The notes beneath the pieces are model-generated. The model was not told the DNA's origin. It made no database searches and saw only the letters and a program-made list of their open reading frames with translations. A stretch of DNA of 64,000 nucleotides. Origin: CAWGJF01 sp963822905. Its GTDB lineage: Bacteria > Bacteroidota > Ignavibacteria > Ignavibacteriales > Ignavibacteriaceae. The stretch is from positions 124,001 through 188,000 of the forward strand of contig CAWGJF010000001.1 of assembly GCA_963822905.1 (NCBI GenBank), read 5' to 3'. Both the position numbers and the translations under genes were made by a program. Shown here piece by piece: positions 1 through 7,112 of this stretch (position 1 is its first letter; each line of letters begins with the position of its first letter).

Positions 1-2
1 TA

Positions 3-170
3 TATAAAAATGTGCGTAATCTTTTAAACGGATTGAGACTTAGCGAGAGTAAGCGAATCTGTTTTTATCCTCTTGGTGCATTTGACGGGCTTCTCCTAGA
101 TAAACTGAAAAAGAAATGGAAACCAGAATATTTTGAAAAGAAATTTTATTTAGAAAAGTATTTTGAATAA
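3..170 (+). CDS. 3' end of an unidentified protein (truncated by window edge)
   Basis: An open frame enters from the left edge and stops at the TAA at 168-170, giving the last 55 residues of a protein. The visible part is basic and aromatic-rich and contains the stretch YPLGAFDGLLLDKL followed by KKKWKPEYFEK. A small hydrophobic helix next to W-K-x-x-Y-F resembles the C-terminal region of some large zinc-peptidase-like proteins, but this is too little to name a family. No hairpin terminator is evident between it and the next gene. Function unassigned. Confidence 0.55.
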   Translation, partial: YKNVRNLLNGLRLSESKRICFYPLGAFDGLLLDKLKKKWKPEYFEKKFYLEKYFE

Positions 171-323
171 GAGCCGTTCCCTGGTGGTTCCTGCCTAAAA
201 TCTATTACCGACTTTTGATGATTATCAGTTAGCAAGTAATCATCCTAATTGATATATTCGAATTCCAGATAACAGATCTTTCAGACTTTAACCACATTAA
301 ATTTATTCAAAACAGGAGGCTCT

Positions 324-899
324 ATGTTTAAACGTCTTTTCGTTTTTTTCTCTCTTTTGATGGCAACTTTTTTCATCCAGGGAATGACTAATGTTGCTTA
401 CTCTGAACAACCAGTAATAGTACAGGAGTTCCTAGGCCAGCTTGATTTTGTAAAGGGCAGATTAGATCAGCTTGCTGATGCAATGCCAGAATCAACGTAC
501 GATTGGCGACCAATGGAGGGAGTTCGTTCCGTAGGTGAAGTTTATCTTCATGCGGCTGCAGGTAATTATATTTGTGTTTCGGTTTCCGGCGGAACGGTTC
601 CGGAAAGCGTCGGATTTGTGATGGACTTTAGCAAGATGCACGATTGGGATACGCAAACCACAGATAAGGCGGAAATTATCAAAAAAATGGATGAATCTTT
701 CGGCATTCTGAAAGACAGGGTTTCCAAATTAACTGAAGAAGATTTAAACCGGGAAGTTGAAGTATTTGGAATGAAAATGAGCATTAGGAATTTTATCATT
801 TCGATGATCGCACATGCTCACGAACATCTGGGACAATCAATTGCTTATGCAAGAACAAATAAGGTAGTTCCACCGTGGAGTGAGAAATCAGGAGGATAA
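324..899 (+). CDS. DinB-family protein with signal peptide
   Basis: 191 residues. An N-terminal hydrophobic signal (about residues 1-27) is followed by a DinB-like four-helix domain. It shows the conserved acidic/aromatic start (LDQLADAMPESTYDWRP) and histidines at about H76, H164 and H168 (HAHEHLGQ), which are the usual metal ligands of this superfamily. DinB proteins include metal-dependent thiol transferases, but most are uncharacterised. The signal peptide, which would place it in the periplasm, is less common than the cytosolic form. The start is set by a good ribosome-binding site, AGGAGG, at 313-318. A hairpin lies just after the stop. The substrate cannot be deduced. Confidence 0.8.
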   Translation: MFKRLFVFFSLLMATFFIQGMTNVAYSEQPVIVQEFLGQLDFVKGRLDQLADAMPESTYDWRPMEGVRSVGEVYLHAAAGNYICVSVSGGTVPESVGFVMDFSKMHDWDTQTTDKAEIIKKMDESFGILKDRVSKLTEEDLNREVEVFGMKMSIRNFIISMIAHAHEHLGQSIAYARTNKVVPPWSEKSGG

Positions 900-912
900 A
901 TAATTTTTACTT

Positions 913-940
913 AAGAGCTTGGGTTTAACCCGAGCTCTTT
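913..940. terminator. Hairpin between convergent genes
   Basis: AAGAGCTTGGGT (913-924) pairs with ACCCGAGCTCTT (928-939), giving a 12-bp stem with one G-T pair and a 3-nt loop, followed by a short T run. It lies 13 bases after the DinB-like gene and 23 bases before the stop of the convergent YtxH-like gene, so it may serve both strands. Confidence 0.6.
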
Positions 941-962
941 CAGAATTTCCAAGTATAATAGA

Positions 963-1385
963 TTAAGAAAATCTCTTATGATCTCTTCGTCTTCGCATTC
1001 CTTCTTGCTTTGGCAATTTGTCTGAATCAAATCCATCACCATCGATAATAAAATCTTCTGTTATATCTTCAATAAAATTAAAAGATATATTGTCTTCTTT
1101 TATCGATCTGATCACGGCATTTATTCCTGCTGTGACACTTCTAACTTCGGTATCAATTGTTCGCAGAGCTTTCCTGTAAATATGCCGGATACCAATATCT
1201 ACGGAGGAGAAAAGCCTCCTGCTTTTTTCTTCGGCACTTTCCCGGATCAAATCTGTGTCATTAATCAAGATTCTTCTGAAAACTTTTCCAGTTCGGGTTC
1301 CGAATAAAAAAGTTGTTAAGCTTCCCGCTGTGGCGCCAAGAAGAAAACAGGTTGTTTTTATAAAAGGACTATTCTTTTTAGCCAT
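963..1385 (-). CDS. YtxH-like small membrane-anchored protein
   Basis: 140 residues. One glycine-rich hydrophobic segment near the N terminus (FLLGATAGSLTTFLFGTRTG, about residues 15-34) is followed by a basic and then acidic helical region. A single small-residue-rich membrane helix followed by G-x-x-x-G-K-x-x-R is the pattern of YtxH-domain proteins, which have been linked to envelope stress but lack a defined activity. The C terminus is highly charged and arginine-rich. It lies alone on the minus strand, convergent with the DinB-like gene and downstream of the histidine kinase gene. Assignment to YtxH is by pattern only. Confidence 0.6.
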   Translation of the reverse strand: MAKKNSPFIKTTCFLLGATAGSLTTFLFGTRTGKVFRRILINDTDLIRESAEEKSRRLFSSVDIGIRHIYRKALRTIDTEVRSVTAGINAVIRSIKEDNISFNFIEDITEDFIIDGDGFDSDKLPKQEGMRRRRDHKRFS

Positions 1386-1467
1386 AAAAATTTATTTAAC
1401 TAAGATGATTGATTTTATAAAAGTATATAAGAAATATTATTCAGCTTTTCAAGATCGAATTGATTAA

Positions 1468-2952
1468 TTACTTTGCGAACGCAGAAAGTTCAAATTCGAA
1501 GGATGTTCCCTGGTTAATTTTGCTGAATACTTTTATGGAAGAATTGTGAATTTCCAGTATCTTTTTAACAATTGCCAGGCCGAGTCCACTTCCTTCAATC
1601 TCTTCCGCGGTATTTCTTTTAACTTTATGATACCTGTCAAATATATGATCAAGTTCATCTTCCGGAATTCCGGCACCGGTATCGCTAATAGCAACTCTTA
1701 CTTTTTCTGAATTTCTATTCAATTCAATATTTATAGAGCCGCCTTCGGGAGTAAACTTGATTGCATTATCAATAAGGTTTTGAATTACCCTATCTATCAA
1801 AGCAACATCAGCATTTACAAGCGGCAGATCACTTGGAGTAGTAAGCTTTAGTGCGATTCCTTTTTTCTTTGCAAGTATCTGGTATTTATGTGAGATATCC
1901 TGGATTAATTCAGAAATAAAAAATGGTTCTTTGTTAGGTTTAATTTGCATTGATTGCAGTTTCGAATATTCGAATAGCTGCGCAACAAGATTTTTCAGCT
2001 TCTCAGTACTTTGCATAATATTATTTGTATATCTTCCTCTTTCTTCATCTGTAAGAGTGTCTTCTTTCATAATCAATGTTTCAACATAGCCATGAATAAT
2101 TGCAAGTGGAGTTCTTAAATCATGGCTTACATTTGCAATTAGCTCGCTTCGCAGGTTTTCCATTGATTTTATTTTTTCAATGTTTGATAAAATGGTGTCT
2201 GCCATTTCATTAAAGTTTTTTGCAAGACCAGACAGCTCCCCTTTTTTTGATTTGTAAGTAATCCGTGCTTTTAAATCTCCAGCCGTAAATTTCTTTACTG
2301 TTGTAACAATCTTATTAAGGTTCCTGGTAATGAACCAGATTGCGATTAGTCCTAAAACGAAGGCCGCAATTAAGGTTATAAAAAAGCTATAAGTCCCTAC
2401 CTTCATAATATAGCTGTTGAACAAAAGGCCTGTTACAGAAGTATATTCCTCACCCGCAAGAATAACATAAATATAACCTGTTAGTTTATCATTTATCATT
2501 ACCGGAGTAGCAGAGAAGATTTTAAAATTTCCCGGCTGACGTGGATCATCTCCCTTAATAAAAATATTTCCATTCTTGGCAATGAATTTTTTTATCGGGT
2601 CAAGAGAAACACTATCGAGTTTTACTTTTTTATGCGGAGCCGCGTAACTTAAAATTCTCCCGCTTTCATCAAGAAGATAAACTTCAAGGCTGGGATTAAT
2701 TTTCATTATGTGGTGCATAATTTCAACTATTGCTGTTTGATCAATAGTTTCACCAACAAAAGGTTTAAATTCGCTGGAGATAACATTTGCAAGATCTGCA
2801 TTTAATTTCTGGTTGGTTTCAAGAGCAAAATTTTCTGCAGAGCGTGCAGTGATATAAACGTAGGCAACTCCCAGTACTATTAATAGAAGCATAAAAATTG
2901 CTGAGATCCTCCAGTAAAGGCTTCCGAATATTTTTTGTTTTATTTGTGCCAT
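1468..2952 (-). CDS. Sensor histidine kinase (PhoR/VicK-like, HAMP)
   Basis: 494 residues. Membrane segments at about 14-34 and 187-208 flank a periplasmic sensor region of about 150 residues. A HAMP linker follows (about 209-260), then the dimerisation/phosphoacceptor domain with SHDLRTP (phosphorylated His at about 277) and the ATP-binding domain with the N box NLIDNAIKF (N396), DTGAGIP and GSGLGLAI. The catalytic motifs are all present, so it should autophosphorylate and pass phosphate to the regulator encoded directly upstream. The two genes overlap as TAATG, indicating translational coupling. The signal is unknown; the periplasmic part resembles a single-Cache/PAS fold by size only. Confidence 0.92.
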   Translation of the reverse strand: MAQIKQKIFGSLYWRISAIFMLLLIVLGVAYVYITARSAENFALETNQKLNADLANVISSEFKPFVGETIDQTAIVEIMHHIMKINPSLEVYLLDESGRILSYAAPHKKVKLDSVSLDPIKKFIAKNGNIFIKGDDPRQPGNFKIFSATPVMINDKLTGYIYVILAGEEYTSVTGLLFNSYIMKVGTYSFFITLIAAFVLGLIAIWFITRNLNKIVTTVKKFTAGDLKARITYKSKKGELSGLAKNFNEMADTILSNIEKIKSMENLRSELIANVSHDLRTPLAIIHGYVETLIMKEDTLTDEERGRYTNNIMQSTEKLKNLVAQLFEYSKLQSMQIKPNKEPFFISELIQDISHKYQILAKKKGIALKLTTPSDLPLVNADVALIDRVIQNLIDNAIKFTPEGGSINIELNRNSEKVRVAISDTGAGIPEDELDHIFDRYHKVKRNTAEEIEGSGLGLAIVKKILEIHNSSIKVFSKINQGTSFEFELSAFAK

Positions 2953-3668
2953 TAGTTCTCCACAATATCTTCTTCATCAGTGAAACGATAACCAACTCCC
3001 CATAGGGTTAAAATATAACGTGGTTTCGAAAGGTCGGGTTCAATTTTTGCGCGAAGCCGGTTTATGTGTGAGTTAACAGTATGTTCGTACCCGTCAAATT
3101 CATATCCCCAGACAAGACTTAATATTTGTTCGCGTGTATAACTTTTACCGGGGTTTGATGCGAGTAAAAATAAAAGATCAAACTCTTTTGGTGTAAGTTC
3201 AACACGCTTGTCTGCAATCAAAACTTTTCTTTTATCCTGATCTATAAAAAGTTCGCCATACTTCAACGTTTTTTTATTGTCTTTGCTAATCTGTTCTTTC
3301 AGAATTTTTTCTCTTCTAAAGATTGCTTTAACTCTGGCAATAAATTCCCGGATACTGAATGGTTTTGTTAGATAATCGTCCGCCCCGGTTTCCAATCCAA
3401 GTACACGGTCAATTTCTTCAGCTTTAGCAGTAAGCATTAGAACGGGAGTTATAATTTCGTTCGCTCTTATGCGGCGGCAAATTTCAAGCCCGTCAATTTT
3501 ATCAAGCATTATATCAAGAATTATTAAATCGAATTTTTCACTTAACGCTTTTTCTAACCCAACCTGTCCATCTCCGGCAACAGAAGTGTTGCAGTTAAGA
3601 TCTTTCAGGTGAATGTTAAGGAGATCAACAATATTCTTGTCGTCTTCTATTATTAAAACAGATTTCAT
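2952..3668 (-). CDS. OmpR/PhoB-family response regulator
   Basis: 238 residues. The N-terminal receiver domain has the acidic pocket (IIEDD), phospho-acceptor Asp at about D52 (LIILDIMLDKIDG) and the conserved Lys in YLTKPFS. The C-terminal winged helix (about 135-232) has the OmpR hallmarks LTPKEFDLL and a recognition-helix region ending in GYRF. It is the first gene of a two-gene operon with the histidine kinase, sharing one base (TAATG). Upstream on the minus strand, TACCTTTG (3701-3694) fits the Bacteroidota -7 promoter consensus TAnnTTTG, but no clear -33 element is seen. Targets are unknown. Confidence 0.93.
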   Translation of the reverse strand: MKSVLIIEDDKNIVDLLNIHLKDLNCNTSVAGDGQVGLEKALSEKFDLIILDIMLDKIDGLEICRRIRANEIITPVLMLTAKAEEIDRVLGLETGADDYLTKPFSIREFIARVKAIFRREKILKEQISKDNKKTLKYGELFIDQDKRKVLIADKRVELTPKEFDLLFLLASNPGKSYTREQILSLVWGYEFDGYEHTVNSHINRLRAKIEPDLSKPRYILTLWGVGYRFTDEEDIVEN

Positions 3669-3828
3669 TTTATGATTAAGATTTTATGAATAGCAAAGGT
3701 AATGTCTCTTTATCACGAAATTATAACAATTGTATAAATGAATATAAATCATGAAAAACATTATTAGTATGAATATGCAGATTTTGGAAGGATATATCAA
3801 CTCTTTACAGTGTTAAATACTATAAACA

Positions 3829-4749
3829 TTATTTGTCAGATTTGATTTTTTTTCTTTTAGCAGGAATATTAGTAATCCTCAGGATGCCTAAGAATAATAC
3901 GATTGCCCCAATCCATTGAACGGGACCGAGAATATTTCCCCGTAGAAAATATTCCAAAGCCACTGCCGCCAGGGGAAATGCCAGTTCGCAGATTGTTGCA
4001 ACCGAAGCAGTAATTTGTTTGAGTCCGTAATAATATAAGAATATTGCAGTCCCACCGGTTGTAAACGCGATCAGGAGAAAAATCATAATTTGCTTTGAAG
4101 TTATGTCCGGAAAGTTCTGTATTGTTCCGGCTGATGTTATAATAATTAACAAAATCAAAGCAGAGATTGCAAACCTTAAGTAGGTTCCCAGTTCAAAGCC
4201 CACATTTCTCAAAGCTCTTTTGCTCAATACTGTAGATGAACCAAAACTTGCTGCTGCGAGTAAAGCATAAAGCGCAGCTAATGCTGTTTTATCTCCCGGC
4301 TGCATAGCAGGACGTTTAAATCCGAAAGTCATAAAGTATGCACCCAGTATTGCAATAAAAGCCCAAAGTAAAAATTCTTTTGAGGGTTTTTCTTTAAGAA
4401 AAGCCCATGCAAGAATTAATGCGAAAACGGGTTGAAGTTTCTGAATAAGAATTACGATTGAAAGGTTAACATAATTTACATAGAATAATGCTTTTGTAAT
4501 AGCCATTGTTCCAACTGCACCTCCGAGCAAAGCCACACCGGCAAATGCCAGCCAATCTTTATACTTAAGAGATTTTAAAACATTTAAGTTCTTTATGAGA
4601 ATAGGTGTTAAAAGAACAGCAACAATTACACTTTCTGTAAACACAACAAGTGTAACCGGAAGACTAAATAACTCAGGGCGCAGTACAATTCCATCAACTG
4701 CCCAGAGTATTGCTGCAACAATTACAAATAATGGTGCGAAACGATACAT
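3829..4749 (-). CDS. EamA-family (DMT) permease
   Basis: 306 residues with about ten hydrophobic helices arranged as two EamA repeats, the usual size of the drug/metabolite transporter superfamily. Visible features include the first-repeat segment ALFYVNYVNLSIVILIQKLQ followed by FALILAWAFLKEKPS, and the matching second-repeat end AVALEYFLRGN. The C terminus is lysine-rich and cytoplasmic (positive-inside). Family members export amino acids or other metabolites; the substrate cannot be read from sequence. It is a single gene with no obvious partner. Confidence 0.85.
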   Translation of the reverse strand: MYRFAPLFVIVAAILWAVDGIVLRPELFSLPVTLVVFTESVIVAVLLTPILIKNLNVLKSLKYKDWLAFAGVALLGGAVGTMAITKALFYVNYVNLSIVILIQKLQPVFALILAWAFLKEKPSKEFLLWAFIAILGAYFMTFGFKRPAMQPGDKTALAALYALLAAASFGSSTVLSKRALRNVGFELGTYLRFAISALILLIIITSAGTIQNFPDITSKQIMIFLLIAFTTGGTAIFLYYYGLKQITASVATICELAFPLAAVALEYFLRGNILGPVQWIGAIVLFLGILRITNIPAKRKKIKSDK

Positions 4750-4930
4750 TAAAAATGAACCAGCTTTTGAGCGTCAAATATAATATTAATATGGATACTT
4801 TAAATTCAAGTGTAATTTAAATAATCACTCTAACAAAACGATTGACATTTAAAATTTATTTGCTGAATTTAAAACCTATATCCTTTCCTGATCATTCCTG
4901 TAGACATATAATACTCGGAGGTTTTTATTT

Positions 4931-5377
4931 ATGCAAAAGAATTTTTTAAACATAAGAAAACAGATCCTGTTACTTTTAACCGTAAGCCTTTATCTTTTTG
5001 CGTGTTCAAATATTTCCGAATTCAGTCAGTATGCATACCAGCAGGCAGTTAATTTAAAAGTAGAATCTCTTGATTTGATAAGCAATGCGGATCAACCATT
5101 TGAAGATTATGCAGAAGAAGTATATTCATTGAAGCTTGAATTAAGTAAGGCAGTTGAATTTGCAAAAGGCAGACCCGATAATGAAATTTCTACAAAACAA
5201 TGGGAAGTATTAACTGATGAAAACCGGAATCTTCTTGGCGGGTTTTTGAAAAGATGGCAGGATGAAGATACACTATCATCAATGTTTATTGATGAAGCTA
5301 AACAAATTATCAGCGATGCATTTGATACAATAATTGGTCTGGAGAGCGGCAAAATAAAACCATCAGAAATTCAATAA
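4931..5377 (+). CDS. Putative lipoprotein, first gene of an unknown three-gene operon
   Basis: 148 residues. An N-terminal hydrophobic stretch ends in LFAC, a lipobox with the acylated Cys at about residue 25, so the mature part should be tethered to a membrane. The rest is acidic and helical with no motif I recognise. GGAGG at 4918-4922 supports the start. The stop is 9 bases before the next gene, and all three genes 4931-6834 run in the same direction with short gaps, so they are probably co-transcribed. Function unknown. Confidence 0.7.
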   Translation: MQKNFLNIRKQILLLLTVSLYLFACSNISEFSQYAYQQAVNLKVESLDLISNADQPFEDYAEEVYSLKLELSKAVEFAKGRPDNEISTKQWEVLTDENRNLLGGFLKRWQDEDTLSSMFIDEAKQIISDAFDTIIGLESGKIKPSEIQ

Positions 5378-5386
5378 GGATTTGAT

Positions 5387-5713
5387 ATGCCAAACATAAA
5401 TGATTTTCTAAATTCGTTAAAAAATGATCTGCTCAATTTTGCAGAAGATAATCTCAAAGAATATAAAGATGAACTTTTAAAAGATGGTAATACATTTGCA
5501 AAGAAGTTGAAAAACGATCTTGAACGATGGGGGCAGGGATTAATAAGTGGAGCACTCAGTAAGAAAGATTTCGAGTTTCTTGTTAAAGGGAAAAAAGATC
5601 TTGCCGAAATGGAAGCTCTTAAAGAGGCTGGATTGGCAAAAGTTAAAATTTCCAAATTTAGAGATGGAGTAATCGGAATTGTAATTAACTCAGCATTAAA
5701 AACTTTTCTTTGA
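5387..5713 (+). CDS. Small helical hypothetical protein
   Basis: 108 residues, highly charged (Lys/Asp/Glu/Asn-rich) with no signal peptide or membrane segment; predicted to be almost entirely helical. A short glycine-containing hydrophobic region (LISGALSKKDFEFLVKG, about residues 47-63) and a C-terminal segment DGVIGIVINSALKTFL are the only non-polar parts. It starts 9 bases after the lipoprotein gene and ends 23 bases before the pentapeptide-like gene. It could be a cytosolic or periplasm-facing partner of its neighbours. No family recognised. Confidence 0.6.
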   Translation: MPNINDFLNSLKNDLLNFAEDNLKEYKDELLKDGNTFAKKLKNDLERWGQGLISGALSKKDFEFLVKGKKDLAEMEALKEAGLAKVKISKFRDGVIGIVINSALKTFL

Positions 5714-5736
5714 ATTTTAACAGCTGGATGTAAATC

Positions 5737-6834
5737 ATGTTTCAATATTTTGATCTTCTTCTTGGATTCCTGGGCGCTTTGTTTGCAGCATACCAGGGCT
5801 ATATTCAGTACCTGGATGAAAAACAATTCAATTATTATAAAGAAGCAATTAAAAACCTTTTTAGTTCTGATAAAGAAGAAGTTATGGCTTCAATTGCAAC
5901 CCTGGGAGTTTACGCACATAGAAGAAAATATAAAAGAAGTACTATCGACACATTAATAAATATCCTCTATACCGAACTTGATTATGATGTTTCAAATGCG
6001 ATCATTGGGGTGCTGATTCAATCCGGGAAAAAGAAAGAGGTTGAATACATTGCTTCACGTGTAATAGAAATAAACAGAAACTTTTTTATTCAAACCGGCC
6101 CACTTAGCCAGAGAGAAATCGATTTAAAGGACAGGGTTAAAGACATTGGAAAGAAAACGGCTAAACCACAAGCACAAGGAGATGCGGACAAAGGAGAAAA
6201 CCAGGGAACAGAACTGGATGGAGAGATAAAAAATCTTGAGGATAACAATAAGTACAAATTAAAGTGGCATAAGCTTGTAACAGCAGACGTATTAGCAATG
6301 ATTCTAAGCAAAGCTTCAAAAATTGGATTAACAGCAGGTTTAAATCTTGAGTTTTATCAAAACGATTTCAATTACTGTTCCCTTGCAGGATTTACTGTTG
6401 ATAATTTTTCAATCAAGCATTCTGCAATCAGCTCCGGGAATATTATGGACTTAGTATTTAAAAATATGAATGAGATTTACAGCAGTACATTTGCATACTC
6501 CACAATAGCAGAGTGTGTATTCTCTGGTGGAAAAATCTCCGGTTCATCATTTTGTGATTGTAATTTTGAAAATGTAATATTTGAGAACCTGGAATTTAAA
6601 GACACATTTTTTTTCAGGGCTCGTTTTAAGAACTGTATATTTAAAAACATAAGTGGATTGAAACCAGAACAGTTTTATCTTTCCGCAATATCCCCCGACA
6701 CTAATTTTAACGGGGCACTAAACGTAAATGAAACAAAACAGTTATCTGCAGATAGAGTCAGAGACTATTTAACAAACTCATCAATTGCAGATTATCGTTT
6801 TACAGAAGTAATAAGTTACCTTCCCGCAAAATAG
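5737..6834 (+). CDS. HEAT-like / pentapeptide-repeat-like membrane-anchored protein
   Basis: 365 residues. The N terminus is hydrophobic (FDLLLGFLGALFAAYQGYI, likely one membrane anchor). Next is a helical region of about 100 residues resembling HEAT-type repeats (EEVMASIATLGVYAH; DYDVSNAIIGVLIQSG), then a charged low-complexity linker (about 128-165). A C-terminal region of roughly 200-310 reads as degenerate pentapeptide repeats (SFCDCNFENVIFENLEF, FFFRARFKNCIFKNI), a right-handed beta-helix fold. It is the last gene of the three-gene operon. The domain order suggests a membrane-attached scaffold, but no activity can be inferred. Confidence 0.65.
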   Translation: MFQYFDLLLGFLGALFAAYQGYIQYLDEKQFNYYKEAIKNLFSSDKEEVMASIATLGVYAHRRKYKRSTIDTLINILYTELDYDVSNAIIGVLIQSGKKKEVEYIASRVIEINRNFFIQTGPLSQREIDLKDRVKDIGKKTAKPQAQGDADKGENQGTELDGEIKNLEDNNKYKLKWHKLVTADVLAMILSKASKIGLTAGLNLEFYQNDFNYCSLAGFTVDNFSIKHSAISSGNIMDLVFKNMNEIYSSTFAYSTIAECVFSGGKISGSSFCDCNFENVIFENLEFKDTFFFRARFKNCIFKNISGLKPEQFYLSAISPDTNFNGALNVNETKQLSADRVRDYLTNSSIADYRFTEVISYLPAK

Positions 6835-6962
6835 AAAACTTATCATGTTATTCATCCTAAAAGATGTAAAATTAAAAACAAACAACGAAATTTGATCTGT
6901 TATTAAATCAAATTTTCTCCTGTCAAAATATTATTCCACGGAGTTCTTCTTCAGTTTTATTG

Positions 6963-6994
6963 TTTGGGAGAGGAATCTATTTTTATTAATTTTG
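6963..6994 (+). promoter_or_regulatory. Candidate Bacteroidota-type promoter of tRNA-Lys
   Basis: TTTG at 6963-6966 and TAATTTTG at 6987-6994 match the -33 (TTTG) and -7 (TAnnTTTG) elements of the sigma factor used in Bacteroidota, with a 20-bp spacer. The -7 element ends 4 bases before the tRNA gene, so the transcript would start almost at the mature 5' end. Matches to such short motifs occur by chance in AT-rich DNA, hence moderate confidence. Confidence 0.4.
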
Positions 6995-6998
6995 CCAC

Positions 6999-7071
6999 GC
7001 ATCCATAGCTCAGTTGGTAGAGCATCTGACTCTTAATCAGCAGGTCGCCGGTTCGAGCCCGGCTGGGTGTA
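6999..7071 (+). tRNA. tRNA-Lys (anticodon CTT)
   Basis: The cloverleaf folds cleanly. The acceptor stem GCATCCA pairs with TGGGTGT (two G-T pairs). The D arm is GCTC/GAGC with loop AGTTGGTA. The anticodon loop CTCTTAA has CTT at 7032-7034, reading AAG. The T arm is GCCGG-TTCGAGC-CCGGC. Discriminator base is A (7071), followed by CAA, so the CCA tail is not encoded and must be added. The outermost anticodon-stem pair is a T/C mismatch. No integrase or direct repeat is seen beside it. Confidence 0.95.
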
Positions 7072-7112
7072 CAAAACATTTATTCTTTCTTTTTTGTTAA
7101 AAATGCACCAAA

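Noticed and set aside
6999..7071. tRNA-Lys as an integration site for a mobile element
   Set aside because: No integrase, no direct repeat of the tRNA 3' end nearby, and neighbours are ordinary genes.
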